Shown: positions 1 to 8,829, numbered from the stretch's first letter. The stretch is 48,998 nt of DNA from an uncultured Lachnospiraceae bacterium (GCA_949840805.1 CATKXR010000036.1:1-48998); one strand, 5' to 3'. Notes: generated by a model not told the origin, from the letters alone. Numbers and translations are program-made.

Positions 1-356
1 TTGACACGGGCCATGCCAACCTGGCCGGCATTGATTTTGAGGATTTTATCACCACATTAGGAGAGCGGATCAAAGTACTCCATATCCATGACAACGATGG
101 GGTTGGGGATTTGCACCAGATTCCTTTCACTTTTACGAAAACCCGGGAAAATAAGGCTTCCACGGATTGGGAGGGATTTATCCGAGGGCTTCGGGCCATC
201 CGGTTTGACAAGGTCTTAAGTTTTGAGACGGCGCCGGCGGTCAGCACATTTCCTGATGAACTGAAGGCGGAATTGCTGGGATTTATCGCTAAAATCGGAG
301 GATGGTTTTCCAGGGAGATTGATGCGGGGATTTCTGAAGTTAAGCCTGGAAATTAA
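1..356 (+). CDS. Sugar phosphate isomerase/epimerase-like protein, C-terminal part
   Basis: The gene enters from the left edge, and only about 117 C-terminal residues are present. They begin at once with the motif DTGHANLAG and continue with KVLHIHDNDG and a final helix. The DTGHANL and HIHDN signatures are typical of the xylose-isomerase-like TIM barrel family (AP_endonuc_2, YcjR/IolE-like), in which the His/Asp/Glu residues bind a divalent metal. The exact substrate cannot be told. The reading frame ends at TAA 354-356 and a promoter with a T-box follows, so this gene is a separate unit from the next one. Confidence 0.75.
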   Translation, partial: DTGHANLAGIDFEDFITTLGERIKVLHIHDNDGVGDLHQIPFTFTKTRENKASTDWEGFIRGLRAIRFDKVLSFETAPAVSTFPDELKAELLGFIAKIGGWFSREIDAGISEVKPGN

Positions 357-405
357 CCTGGAAATCAACTTGAAATTAACCGCTAAAATTTTGAAAAATC
401 ACCTC

Positions 406-434
406 TTGACAATTCACCGGATTTGTTATATCCT
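406..434 (+). promoter_or_regulatory. Sigma-A promoter of the T-box/trpB unit
   Basis: TTGACA at 406-411 and TATCCT at 429-434 are separated by 17 bases. Transcription would begin near 441, directly in front of the T-box leader. A TATATC at 427-432 is an alternative -10 with a poorer spacing. Confidence 0.6.
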
Positions 435-440
435 ATTTCC

Positions 441-722
441 AAGTCAATTAGTTACAAACCATTGACCGGGATGAGTAGCTGTTTGGAATATGCGCAGAGA
501 GCTGCAGACGGTGGGATTGCAGCCATAGGAAGAACAGGGAATGGACCCGCGAGGGCGAACTGAAAGGAAGGTTCCGAGTAGGCGAGACGTGTCTGCACGT
601 TACAGCAGGACATGTATGTTAGTACATGGCATAAGTGCATCCGTGAGGATGAATTTAGGTGGCACCGCAGAAGTGAGAACTCCTGTCCTATGGCAAGATA
701 TAGGATTGGGGTCTTTTTTATT
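441..722 (+). promoter_or_regulatory. T-box riboswitch, tryptophan-specific, with terminator
   Basis: The core T-box element lies at 651-668 (GAATTTAGGTGGCACCGC). It carries the bulge TGGC at 660-663, which can pair with a tRNA end GCCA; this fits the G discriminator base of tRNA-Trp. In stem I the likely specifier is TGG at 542-544 in the context GAA-TGG-AC, the codon for Trp. A terminator follows: ACTCC..TCCTAT (from 680) pairs with ATAGGA..GGGGT, and a T-run covers about 712-719. Uncharged tRNA-Trp would stabilise the antiterminator and turn on the following gene. Seen: motif, specifier and terminator. Inferred: Trp specificity. Confidence 0.9.
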
Positions 723-813
723 TCACGGAAACGGGCGCCGGAAGGGTTGGCCGGATTGCCGGAGTTTGAAGCTAATTGGAAATAAAGACCATTTGTGGAG
801 AAAGGAAGAAATG

Positions 814-2184
814 ATGGAGCAGAATATCCCTTACAAAATCTATCTGGAAGAACAGGAGATGCCGAAGCAGTGGTACAATGTCCGCGCCGATATGAAGAAA
901 AAACCGGCGCCGATTCTCAATCCGGTGACATTACAGCCGGTGACGTTAGGAGAGCTGTCCTCGATCTTTTGCGAGGAGCTGGCAAAGCAGGAGCTGGATG
1001 ACACGACTCCCTATTTTGATATTCCCCAGGAAATCCGGGATTTTTACCGGATGTACCGCCCGTCACCGCTTGTGCGGGCCTATTGCCTGGAGAAGAAGCT
1101 GGATACCCCGGCTCATATTTATTATAAGTTTGAAGGAAATAACACTTCAGGAAGCCACAAGCTGAATTCCGCCATAGCTCAGGCGTATTATGCGAAAAAG
1201 CAGGGGCTTAAGGGAGTTACCACGGAGACCGGCGCCGGGCAGTGGGGGACGGCTCTTTCCATGGCATGCGCTTACCTGGATCTGGACTGCCAGGTATATA
1301 TGGTAAAATGTTCTTATGAGCAGAAGCCTTTCCGCCGGGAAGTTATGCGGACCTACGGGGCCAAGGTGACGCCGTCCCCGTCCATGGACACGGAGGTAGG
1401 GCGGAAGATGAACGCAGAGTTTCCGGGAACCACAGGAAGCTTAGGCTGCGCCATCTCGGAAGCAGTGGAAGCCGCTGTAAGCCAAGAAGGCTACCGTTAT
1501 GTGCTGGGTTCCGTATTGTCCCAGGTGCTGCTCCATCAGTCTGTCATCGGGCTGGAGACCAAGGCGGCTCTTGATAAATACGGAATCAAGGCGGATATGG
1601 TCATCGGATGTGCCGGAGGCGGCTCCAATTTGGGCGGGCTGATCTCACCTTTTGCGGGAGAGATGCTTAAGGGAGAGGCGGATTATGAGATTATTGCCGT
1701 GGAGCCGGCGTCCTGCCCCAGCCTGACAAGAGGCGTCTATGCCTATGATTTCTGTGATACCGGAAAAGTATGCCCCTTGGCGAAAATGTATACCCTGGGC
1801 AGCGGGTTTATTCCATCTGCCAGCCATGCAGGCGGGCTGCGGTATCACGGCATGAGTTCGGTCGTATCCGAGCTGTATGACCAGGGGCTTTTGACTGCCA
1901 GGAGCGTGGAGCAGACCGAGGTGTTTAAGGCTGCCCAGACTTTCGCCAAGGTGGAAGGGATCCTTCCGGCCCCGGAGAGCAGCCATGCCATTAAGGTGGC
2001 GATGGATGAAGCACTGAAGTGTAAGGAAACAGGGGAAGCCAAAAATATTGTCTTTGGCCTGACGGGAACCGGGTATTTTGATATGGTGGCATATCAGCGG
2101 TTTAATGACGGGGAGATGAGCGATTCGATTCCTTCTGATGAGGATCTGGAAAAGTCCATTCAGGCGTTGCCAAAGGTGGATTAA
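814..2184 (+). CDS. trpB: Tryptophan synthase beta chain, TrpB2-type (stand-alone)
   Basis: The product is about 456 residues, longer than classical TrpB (about 400), and matches the TrpB2/TrpB-like group. It is a PLP enzyme that joins indole with serine (or a related amino acid) to give tryptophan in the cytoplasm. The PLP-binding lysine is K116 in GSHKLN, preceded by the FEGNNTSG substrate loop. TETGAGQWG follows as the catalytic loop with the conserved Glu, and GCAGGGSNLGG binds the PLP phosphate. The start is ATG 814 with AGGAAG at 803-808; ATG 811 is a close alternative. No trpA or other trp gene is next to it, so it may salvage indole. The T-box upstream makes expression depend on tRNA-Trp charging. 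Confidence 0.92.
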   Translation: MEQNIPYKIYLEEQEMPKQWYNVRADMKKKPAPILNPVTLQPVTLGELSSIFCEELAKQELDDTTPYFDIPQEIRDFYRMYRPSPLVRAYCLEKKLDTPAHIYYKFEGNNTSGSHKLNSAIAQAYYAKKQGLKGVTTETGAGQWGTALSMACAYLDLDCQVYMVKCSYEQKPFRREVMRTYGAKVTPSPSMDTEVGRKMNAEFPGTTGSLGCAISEAVEAAVSQEGYRYVLGSVLSQVLLHQSVIGLETKAALDKYGIKADMVIGCAGGGSNLGGLISPFAGEMLKGEADYEIIAVEPASCPSLTRGVYAYDFCDTGKVCPLAKMYTLGSGFIPSASHAGGLRYHGMSSVVSELYDQGLLTARSVEQTEVFKAAQTFAKVEGILPAPESSHAIKVAMDEALKCKETGEAKNIVFGLTGTGYFDMVAYQRFNDGEMSDSIPSDEDLEKSIQALPKVD

Positions 2185-2231
2185 AGGGCTGTAAACCGAA
2201 AGGAGCCAAAACAAGAAGGCCAGGCCATTAA

Positions 2232-2351
2232 CGCCGTATCCGTGATACCGATATGGCAGATGAGATCACGGCTTTTACGAAGAATAACATTCTTCTGCAG
2301 GCATCCCAGTCCAACTCTGTACCCCAGAGTATCTTAAGCCTGCTCCAGTAA
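2232..2351 (+). pseudogene. Flagellin C-terminal fragment
   Basis: One frame reads RRIRDTDMADEITAF, then TKNNILLQASQS, then NSVPQSILSLLQ and stop TAA at 2349-2351. This is the highly conserved flagellin C-terminus (IRDTDMA, FTKNNIL, QASQS, LLQ). An in-frame TAA at 2229-2231 closes the frame upstream and no start or N-terminal part exists nearby. Compared with the usual ASQSMLAQANSVPQS, about five residues appear to be deleted. It lies just behind trpB and before its terminator. I read it as a relic of a flagellin gene, either a recombination scar or decay in a lineage that lost motility. Confidence 0.8.
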
Positions 2352-2437
2352 GCCGGCAGGATTTTCGTACTGACAAAAGGGTATGGTTCAGAAGTTTGTT
2401 AATGCCATAAAGTAAAATCAATAAAATAAGATCTGCC

Positions 2438-2486
2438 AAATCCCGGCAGGACGTGCCAGACGGTGCGCCTTGCCGGGATTTTTTCA
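2438..2486 (+). terminator. Rho-independent terminator after trpB and the flagellin relic
   Basis: AATCCCGGCA pairs with TGCCGGGATT (2471-2480). The terminal sequence is T-rich, up to about 2484. It closes the T-box/trpB transcript. Confidence 0.75.
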
Positions 2487-2503
2487 TATAAGTTAAATGT
2501 AGC

Positions 2504-2533
2504 TTGTATGTGTCAGTGAATATATGGTAAAAT
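2504..2533 (+). promoter_or_regulatory. Likely promoter of the FapA gene
   Basis: TTGTAT (2504-2509), an 18-base spacer and TAAAAT (2528-2533). The -10 is preceded by TGG, giving an extended -10. It lies about 145 bases ahead of the GTG start. Confidence 0.45.
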
Positions 2534-2678
2534 ATATGGAGAAAGGTAAAGGATAAAAATAAAAGAGGCTATGGAGAACCATTTTATATCAGGATTTCCA
2601 GAGCAGAAGGAGAAAAGCGCGGCAATTCAGTAAGAGCTGGACTGTCAAAGAAAATTATATTCAGGAAGGGGAAAAACC

Positions 2679-4292
2679 GTGGGCATTATTGATTTTTTAA
2701 GGAAAATAAACGGAAATAACGGAAACGACGAAGATAAGGATGGCATATGGCAGGACATGGTCAAAAGACTCTGGGACAACACCCAGGAGGATTTTGGATC
2801 CGTTCCGGAAGAGGACAGTGATATCGGCGGTTTTTGTGCCGTTTTAGAGAAGGAGATCAAAAAACATCTGGATAACTTTATGCCGTCTGTACCGGAAGGG
2901 GAAGAGCCTGAGATTCTGGCGGTAGATGCACATCCCTTGTTCCATGTTTCCCCGGACCATATGAAGGCATATGTTTGTGTCCTTCCTCCGGTCAATGGAG
3001 GGGATGGTCTTGAATATTCCCGTTTCCTTGAAGATATGCGGTATGAAGGAATTGTGTACGGGGTCAGTGAGAAGACGGTTTCCCAGATCATATCCACAGA
3101 GGAGTATTTACATATTATACAGATTGCCTGGGGAACTTATCCCCTTGACGGAAAAGACGGGGGTCTTGAGGAACTGTTTGAGAGAAGAAATGAGAAGACT
3201 CTCGATTTTTATGACGACAGCGTGCTTGCAGGGCTGGATATCAGGAAAAAGAACAAAGTTCAGACGATCCGGGAGGGAGAAGTCATATGCCGGCTCTATC
3301 CTCCCATGGACGCCCATGACGGGGTGACTGTTTCCGGGCAGGTGATCCATGCCAGGGAGGGAAAGGCAGTCCGGATCCCTCAGGGGAGGAATACAAGCGT
3401 TTCGGAGGACGGTTCTGTCCTGGTTGCGGATATCAGCGGTATTGTGGTAACAGAAGACGGTAATTTTGCCGTCCATGACCAGAAAATCATACCAAACGAT
3501 ATCAATGCCGATACAGGGGATATAGAATGTGACGGGGATCTTTTTATCCGCGGAAATATTGAGGACGGCGTTACCATTAACGCCGCCGGGGATATTATTA
3601 TTGAAGGGAATGTGAAAAACGGAAAAATTATATCCGGCGGAACCATTCGGATACAGGGGGAGGTAAAAGGTTCCGTTGAGAATGAATTGAAGGCAAACAG
3701 GCAGATCCAATGCGCTATTATGGAAAACGCCGCCGCGGCGGCAGGAGGAAATATATACGCAGAAGTGATTGCCAACAGCACGGTTGTCAGCCGGGAGGGT
3801 TCGGTCTACGCTGTATCGGGCCGTGGCCTGATATTCGGAGGGAATATTCAGGCATGTGTCTCGGTCTTTGCCAAAAAAATCGGCAATATATCGGAATGCG
3901 CAAATTCCTTTACATTGGGATACAATCCCAAACGTGCGGACCGGAGAGATGCCATAGAAAATGAGCTGAGGGAGATCCAGGTTCTTTATGACAGGCTTCG
4001 GAAGGATATTACGGCTATGAGGGCAAACGGCAAAAATTATCAGCGGGAAACGAAAGCAGAATATACCCGGCTTGTGGAACAGCGCAGCATGTACGACGAA
4101 CTGGCCAGAAAAAAGACGGCGGAATTAGAAGAACTGGCAGATATGCTTGTTTCCGATGTGTCAGGCTGCATTTCCTGTGAAAAATTGTATCCCACCACCC
4201 AGGTCCGTATCGGAGGATACGAAATGACAATCCAGAAAGAGGAAGCCAACTGTAATATTCATCTGCGTTCCAGACAGATCGTGCTAAAATAG
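2679..4292 (+). CDS. FapA family protein (DUF342)
   Basis: A 537-residue protein starting at GTG 2679 with a strong AGGAAGGGG site at 2663-2671. The N-terminal third is a globular FapA N-domain. Residues about 250-420 form a glycine- and valine-rich repetitive region (GDLFIRGNI, AAGDIIIEGNV, SGGTIRIQGEV, EGSVYAVSG) typical of the polymer-forming beta-helix of the FapA/bactofilin type. About 430-500 is a charged coiled coil. There is no signal peptide or membrane segment, so it should be cytoplasmic. The family is named for flagellar assembly (FapA), but many non-motile Clostridia carry it and its role is not settled. The flagellin relic just upstream and a chemoreceptor elsewhere in the window fit a motile ancestry. 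Confidence 0.85.
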   Translation: MGIIDFLRKINGNNGNDEDKDGIWQDMVKRLWDNTQEDFGSVPEEDSDIGGFCAVLEKEIKKHLDNFMPSVPEGEEPEILAVDAHPLFHVSPDHMKAYVCVLPPVNGGDGLEYSRFLEDMRYEGIVYGVSEKTVSQIISTEEYLHIIQIAWGTYPLDGKDGGLEELFERRNEKTLDFYDDSVLAGLDIRKKNKVQTIREGEVICRLYPPMDAHDGVTVSGQVIHAREGKAVRIPQGRNTSVSEDGSVLVADISGIVVTEDGNFAVHDQKIIPNDINADTGDIECDGDLFIRGNIEDGVTINAAGDIIIEGNVKNGKIISGGTIRIQGEVKGSVENELKANRQIQCAIMENAAAAAGGNIYAEVIANSTVVSREGSVYAVSGRGLIFGGNIQACVSVFAKKIGNISECANSFTLGYNPKRADRRDAIENELREIQVLYDRLRKDITAMRANGKNYQRETKAEYTRLVEQRSMYDELARKKTAELEELADMLVSDVSGCISCEKLYPTTQVRIGGYEMTIQKEEANCNIHLRSRQIVLK

Positions 4293-4295
4293 AAA

Positions 4296-4331
4296 AAGCC
4301 TGTCTTTTGCCTTACGGCAAGAGACAGGCTT
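4296..4331. terminator. Bidirectional terminator between convergent genes
   Basis: AAGCCTGTCTTTTGCC pairs with GGCAAGAGACAGGCTT around a TTAC loop. The stem is flanked by an A-run on the left and serves both the FapA gene (+) and the PH-domain gene (-). Confidence 0.75.
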
Positions 4332-4338
4332 AAACCTC

Positions 4339-4761
4339 TCATTCAATCGGCTTATGGTCAAAATCGCACAATCCGTCTCCATTTAAGTCCATGTGTTCAT
4401 GGGAGGAGGCGCCGTAGAATTCCTTTCCCACCACGTTGCGGGCCTGGCGGCTCTCTTCGATGGCCTGGGAGAGGAGACGGCGGACTTCCATGGGCTTTTT
4501 GATATTTTTCAAGATAATCTCAGGAGTGGAGTCTACTTTTGTCTTCAAAATAATATCACCCGTGCCAAAAATCTTGCCCGCAAGGGATTGGTAGAGAGTC
4601 AGGTCTACAATACGGTAAAGGAGCGTTTCGTCCAGCATGGTGCTGAGAAATCCATGTTTGATCATCAAACGCTCATTTTCTATGTAGTAGGTGGTAAAGC
4701 TGAACGGAAACCAGAGGTGGTGCTTTTTATCTTTCCATAAGTAATTTGTCGATTCTGCCAT
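4339..4761 (-). CDS. PH-like domain protein (bPH_2/DUF304 type)
   Basis: A 140-residue cytoplasmic protein. The fold is read from W-x6-HHLWFPFSFTTYYIENERL, then GFLSTMLDETLLYRIVDLTLYQS and KIFGTGDIILKTK. The last is the typical 'xxFGxGxIxIxT' strand pair of bacterial PH domains. The C-terminus has a histidine/aspartate-rich tail (HEHMDLNGDGLCDFDHKP), which looks like a metal-binding or EF-hand-like stretch (DLNGDGLCD). I prefer ATG 4761, with AGAAAGAGA 8 bases upstream, over a TTG eight codons earlier. The function is unknown. The gene is convergent with the FapA gene and divergent from the ROK regulator. Confidence 0.7.
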   Translation of the reverse strand: MAESTNYLWKDKKHHLWFPFSFTTYYIENERLMIKHGFLSTMLDETLLYRIVDLTLYQSLAGKIFGTGDIILKTKVDSTPEIILKNIKKPMEVRRLLSQAIEESRQARNVVGKEFYGASSHEHMDLNGDGLCDFDHKPIE

Positions 4762-4967
4762 TGGGCTATCTCTCTTTCTGAACAATTCACGTGAACCGCG
4801 TATGCGGGCGGGAAAACGTTCAAGACATATCCGGAAAAGTTACATGGTTAGTGTATCACAGTTGGATAAAGAAGTCACGTTTTTTCGATAAAGCATTGCA
4901 CGGAATTTACTTCTATATTAAAATATCTTTTATTAAAAAGTTTATAAAAGAAAAAAGGGTGGGAAGA

Positions 4968-6095
4968 ATGGAAAAGAAAGACGAAAAAAAAGAGAACCGG
5001 GAGATCCGGTACAAAAACAGGATGCGCATTGCCAGGACTATAGCAGAGGCAGGGGCCATATCAAAAAACGAGATCGGGGTGAGGCTGGGACTCAGCATGC
5101 CGACTGTCCTTCAGTGTGTGAAGGAGCTGAAAGAGGACGGGATTGTCATGGAAAGCGGGGAGTATGGCTCCACGGGGGGCAGGAAGGCAAAAGTGCTGTC
5201 TATAGCAGGGGATGCAGGCTTTGCAGCCGGGATGGATATCACGAAAAGCCATATAGCCTTTGTGCTGGTGAATCTCAATAAAGAGCTGGTGAAAAAGGCA
5301 AGGATCCGCCTTCCTTTCAGCAAAGAGTATTCTTATTATGAAGGAATGGGGGACTGGCTGAGGGTATTTCTGGAACAGTCAGGAGAAGGAAAAGAGAAGA
5401 TACTGGGTGTGGGGATCTCCCTTCCCGGAATCGTTGACCAGGGAGAAAAGCTGCTGGTTTCCTCTCAGGCCCTTGGGGTGGAAAATATGAGTTTTAAGCA
5501 GTTTGAAAGGATAGCAGGCTATCCATGCCAGGTAGAAAGTGATGTAAACGGGGCTGCTTATGCGGAGTTTTATGGGGAGGGGAGAGATGGGGTATACCTT
5601 GCCCTGGATGATACGGTAGAAGGGGCTGTTTTTATGGACGGGGCCTTATACGGCGGGGACAGCCGTAAAGGCGCCCGTTTCGGCCATATGAAACTGGAAA
5701 GGGATGGCCGCCGGTGCCGCTGCGGAGGCAGGGGGTGCGTGGATGCCTATTGTTCTTCCCAGGCGCTTTTGGGGGAAGATCCGGGACTGGAGGTGTTTTT
5801 TAAAAAAGCAGAAGCCGGAGAGCAGGGCTATAAGGCAAGGCTGGATGAGTACCTGGAATACGTGGCGGCGGCTTCCGTGAATCTGAGGATGGCTTTTGGC
5901 TGTGATGTTGTCCTGGGCGGGAAGGCGGGGAAATATCTGAAGGGATTCCGCAGGGAACTGGACAGAAAAGTGGAAAAATATGACCAGCTGGACCTGGATC
6001 TTTCGTTTCTCCGGATCGGAAAGTGCCAGCCGGAGATGTCGGCGTATGGGGCGGCCTTAAAGCTGGTGGACGGTTTTTTCGGGGAAGGCCTGTAA
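4968..6095 (+). CDS. ROK family transcriptional regulator (NagC/XylR-like)
   Basis: About 375 residues. Residues 15-75 hold a winged helix-turn-helix (NRMRIARTIAEAGAISKNEIGVRLGLSMPTVLQCVKEL). A ROK sugar-kinase-like domain follows, with GVGISLPGIVD and DVNGAAYAE, and the zinc site GHMKLERDGRRCRCGGRGCVD.. carries the CxCGxxGC signature. The second ROK motif around GAVFMDGALYGG deviates from the usual glycine-rich phosphate loop, so it probably senses a sugar without phosphorylating it. The start is ATG 4968 behind GGGTGGGAAG; the frame is open 59 codons further up, but that AT-rich stretch has no good ribosome site. No sugar genes are adjacent, so the target is unknown. Confidence 0.85.
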   Translation: MEKKDEKKENREIRYKNRMRIARTIAEAGAISKNEIGVRLGLSMPTVLQCVKELKEDGIVMESGEYGSTGGRKAKVLSIAGDAGFAAGMDITKSHIAFVLVNLNKELVKKARIRLPFSKEYSYYEGMGDWLRVFLEQSGEGKEKILGVGISLPGIVDQGEKLLVSSQALGVENMSFKQFERIAGYPCQVESDVNGAAYAEFYGEGRDGVYLALDDTVEGAVFMDGALYGGDSRKGARFGHMKLERDGRRCRCGGRGCVDAYCSSQALLGEDPGLEVFFKKAEAGEQGYKARLDEYLEYVAAASVNLRMAFGCDVVLGGKAGKYLKGFRRELDRKVEKYDQLDLDLSFLRIGKCQPEMSAYGAALKLVDGFFGEGL

Positions 6096-6137
6096 GTGTG
6101 AATTATGTGTGAAGTGGTGGAAATACAGAAATTTATC

Positions 6138-6167
6138 TGCTAAAATACTAATACATCATTGTGTTAG
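6138..6167 (+). promoter_or_regulatory. Extended -10 promoter and palindrome ahead of the two-component operon
   Basis: TGC-TAAAAT at 6138-6146 is an extended -10. It is followed at 6148-6167 by the inverted repeat CTAATACA-TCAT-TGTGTTAG (7 of 8 pairs), placed where transcription would start. The palindrome may be an autoregulatory operator; this is inferred. Confidence 0.4.
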
Positions 6168-6208
6168 TTATACTTGCGGGCATTTGGAAGAAGGAGCGGA
6201 AAGCAGAT

Positions 6209-6886
6209 ATGGATATGATGAAAGTGCTGGTAGTAGATGACGAGGCCAGGATGCGGAAGCTGGTGAAGGATTTTCTGTCTGTGAAAGGTTTTCAGGTAGT
6301 GGAGGCTGAGGACGGGGAGCAGGCTTTGGAAGTGTTTTTTGCCCAGAAGGATATTGTGCTGGTGATTCTGGATGTGATGATGCCGAAGATGGACGGGTGG
6401 GAGGTGTGCAAGGCCATCCGCCAGTATTCCCAGGTGCCGATCATCATGCTGACTGCAAGGGGGGAAGAGAGGGACGAACTGCAGGGATTTAAGCTGGGAG
6501 TGGACGAGTATATTTCCAAGCCTTTCAGCCCCAAAATCCTGGTGGCGCGGGTGGAAGCGATCCTGCGCAGAAGCAAAGGGACACCTGTGGACGCATCGGA
6601 GGCAGGAGGCATCCGGATAAACAAGGCGGCCCATCAGGTGACGATCGATGGGCGGATCATTGATCTGAGCTACAAGGAGTTTGAGCTTTTGAGTTATTTT
6701 ATGGAAAACCAGGGCCTGGCCCTTTCCAGGGAAAAGATTTTAAACCATGTGTGGAACTACGACTATTTTGGCGATGCCAGGACCATTGACACCCATGTGA
6801 AGAAGCTGCGGAGCAAGATGGGGGAAAAGGGAGATTATATAAAGACCATATGGGGCATGGGTTATAAGTTTGAGGTGAACGGTTAA
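6209..6886 (+). CDS. OmpR/PhoB family response regulator
   Basis: 226 residues. The receiver domain spans 4-118: acidic pocket DDE at 10-12, phosphoacceptor D55 in VILDVMMP, and the conserved lysine in SKPFSP. A winged-helix DNA-binding domain spans about 130-224 (LSYKEFELLSYFMENQGLALSREKIL, then DTHVKKLRSKMGEKG, then IKTIWGMGYKFE). It starts at ATG 6209 with AAGGAGCGG at 6191-6199. The stop overlaps the start of the sensor kinase by one base (TAATG), so translation is coupled. Its targets are unknown. Confidence 0.93.
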   Translation: MDMMKVLVVDDEARMRKLVKDFLSVKGFQVVEAEDGEQALEVFFAQKDIVLVILDVMMPKMDGWEVCKAIRQYSQVPIIMLTARGEERDELQGFKLGVDEYISKPFSPKILVARVEAILRRSKGTPVDASEAGGIRINKAAHQVTIDGRIIDLSYKEFELLSYFMENQGLALSREKILNHVWNYDYFGDARTIDTHVKKLRSKMGEKGDYIKTIWGMGYKFEVNG

Positions 6887-8643
6887 TGAGGGATTCTCTG
6901 AAATATTCGATCCGCCATCGGATCATGCTGATCTTTTTGGGGATTCTGGCCGCTGTCCTGTTTTCTGTCTGGGCGGTCAATAACTGGTGGCTGGAGCAGT
7001 ATTATATTGATGAAAAAAGCAAGGAGATGGAAGAAGCATACCAGGATATCGACCGGGCGGTGATGGAAAAGACGGGAAACGGGGAGAGCATTGGGAATGT
7101 GATTGCAGAGGAACTGCAAAAGGAATGGGAACTCTGGTCAAAGACAGCAGAACGCGGCCCTGAGGACGATACGTCAGGAGAAGAAGGCAGTTTTGGGGAG
7201 CAGGACGGCGCCGGGACGGAGGAAGGCCTGGAAGGAAGAGAGCAGGACGGCGGAATGCCGGGAAGGAGACCGTTCAGGGAGGAAGAATCCAGGCGGAGGA
7301 CGAGGAGGGGAGAGAAAGAACCCGGAGAGTACACCTTGCTGGGAACCATCCGGGATTACAGTGACAAGAACAATATTAACATGGTGCTGATTGACAGCAA
7401 TACAGGGGCCACGATATTGGGTGCAGGCAGGGACAGCGACTATCTGGTACAGAAAGTGCAGCGGTATGTGCTGGGAATAGGAGGAAAACATGCCACCATC
7501 CTGAAAGAACATGAAAATTATGTGGTGGAGACAAATTATGATTCCAGATCCGGATCCAGCTATATGGAGAGCTGGGGGTTTTTGTCAGACAACCGCACCC
7601 TGTTTATTATGTCCATGCCTTTGGCCAGTATCCGGGAGAGCGTGATGCTGACCAACCGGTTTACCACATATGTGGGGCTGATGACGTTAGTGATCGGCAG
7701 TATTTTGATGTATTTTGTGACGAATCAGGTGACGAAACCGCTGATGCGCCTGGCTGTTTTGTCCGAAAGAATGTCAGAGCTGGATTTTGACGCCAAGTAC
7801 GAGGGGAATTCCCGGGATGAGATCGGGGTACTTGGCCGCAGCATGAATACTTTGTCGGATAAACTGAAGGAGACCATCGGCGCTCTCCAAAAGGCGAATT
7901 GCCGGCTTCAGCACGATATTGAAGAAAAGATCCAGATTGATGAGATGAGAAAGGAGTTTATCGCAAATGTTTCCCATGAGCTGAAGACTCCCATCGCCCT
8001 GATCCAGGGGTATGCGGAAGGCTTGAGTGAGGGAATGTGCGAGGACAAGGAAAGCCGGGATTATTACTGCGATGTCATCATGGACGAAGCAGGCAAGATG
8101 AACAAGATGGTAAAGCAGCTTTTGACTTTAAGCGCCCTGGAGTTTGGCGGTGACACGCTGACTTTTGAGCGGTTTGACATTCATGAACTGATCGGCGATC
8201 TTTTAAATTCCTCCCGGATCCTGATTGAACAGAAGGAGGCGCAGGTTATTTTTGAACCGGACGGGCCTTTGTATGTAACGGCAGACGAGTTTAAGATCGA
8301 GGAAGTCGTGACCAATTACCTGACCAATGCCCTGAATCATTTAGGCGGGGACAGGGTCATCCGGATCCGCACGGAATACAGCCGGAATCAGGTGAAAGTG
8401 CGGGTGTACAATACGGGAAATCCCATCCCTCCAGAGGATCTGCCCAATCTATGGACAAAATTTTATAAGGTGGACAAGGCCCGCACCCGTTCATACGGCG
8501 GCAGCGGTATCGGCCTCTCCATCGTGAAGGCAGTGATGGACGCCCACCGTCAAAACTGCGGAGTGGACAACGTGGAAGGCGGAGTGGAGTTTTGGTTTAC
8601 ATTGGAGAGGTTCCCGGAGGAAGGCCCTGATCCCATTTCCTGA
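6886..8643 (+). CDS. Membrane sensor histidine kinase
   Basis: 585 residues, the partner of the preceding regulator. Transmembrane helix 1 is at about 14-32. An extracellular sensor part follows at about 33-258, and helix 2 at about 260-282 (YVGLMTLVIGSILMYFV). HAMP follows, then HisKA with phosphoacceptor H364 in NVSHELKTPIALIQG, then HATPase_c with N-box NYLTNALNH, DLPNLWTKFYK and GGSGIGLSIV. The sensor region contains a low-complexity insert of about 60 residues (about 88-148) rich in E, G and R, an odd feature for such a domain. A terminator directly follows the stop. Confidence 0.92.
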   Translation: MRDSLKYSIRHRIMLIFLGILAAVLFSVWAVNNWWLEQYYIDEKSKEMEEAYQDIDRAVMEKTGNGESIGNVIAEELQKEWELWSKTAERGPEDDTSGEEGSFGEQDGAGTEEGLEGREQDGGMPGRRPFREEESRRRTRRGEKEPGEYTLLGTIRDYSDKNNINMVLIDSNTGATILGAGRDSDYLVQKVQRYVLGIGGKHATILKEHENYVVETNYDSRSGSSYMESWGFLSDNRTLFIMSMPLASIRESVMLTNRFTTYVGLMTLVIGSILMYFVTNQVTKPLMRLAVLSERMSELDFDAKYEGNSRDEIGVLGRSMNTLSDKLKETIGALQKANCRLQHDIEEKIQIDEMRKEFIANVSHELKTPIALIQGYAEGLSEGMCEDKESRDYYCDVIMDEAGKMNKMVKQLLTLSALEFGGDTLTFERFDIHELIGDLLNSSRILIEQKEAQVIFEPDGPLYVTADEFKIEEVVTNYLTNALNHLGGDRVIRIRTEYSRNQVKVRVYNTGNPIPPEDLPNLWTKFYKVDKARTRSYGGSGIGLSIVKAVMDAHRQNCGVDNVEGGVEFWFTLERFPEEGPDPIS

Positions 8644-8648
8644 TTATG

Positions 8649-8680
8649 AGCAGTAGCAATCAAATGTTACTGCTTTTTTA
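8649..8680 (+). terminator. Terminator of the two-component operon
   Basis: AGCAGTA (8649-8655) pairs with TACTGCT (8668-8674), followed by six T. It lies six bases after the kinase stop codon. Confidence 0.8.
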
Positions 8681-8829
8681 TTGCCAATTATCCGGTAAAA
8701 TACTCATGTAATGAGTGTTTTGCTTCATATTGGCAAAAACACAAAGACAGATGGTTTTTGCCTGAAAGCAGCTCTAAAAAGGCTTCCGGGATTTGGGAAG
8801 CGTTTACAAAAGAGACGAGGAGGCATATG

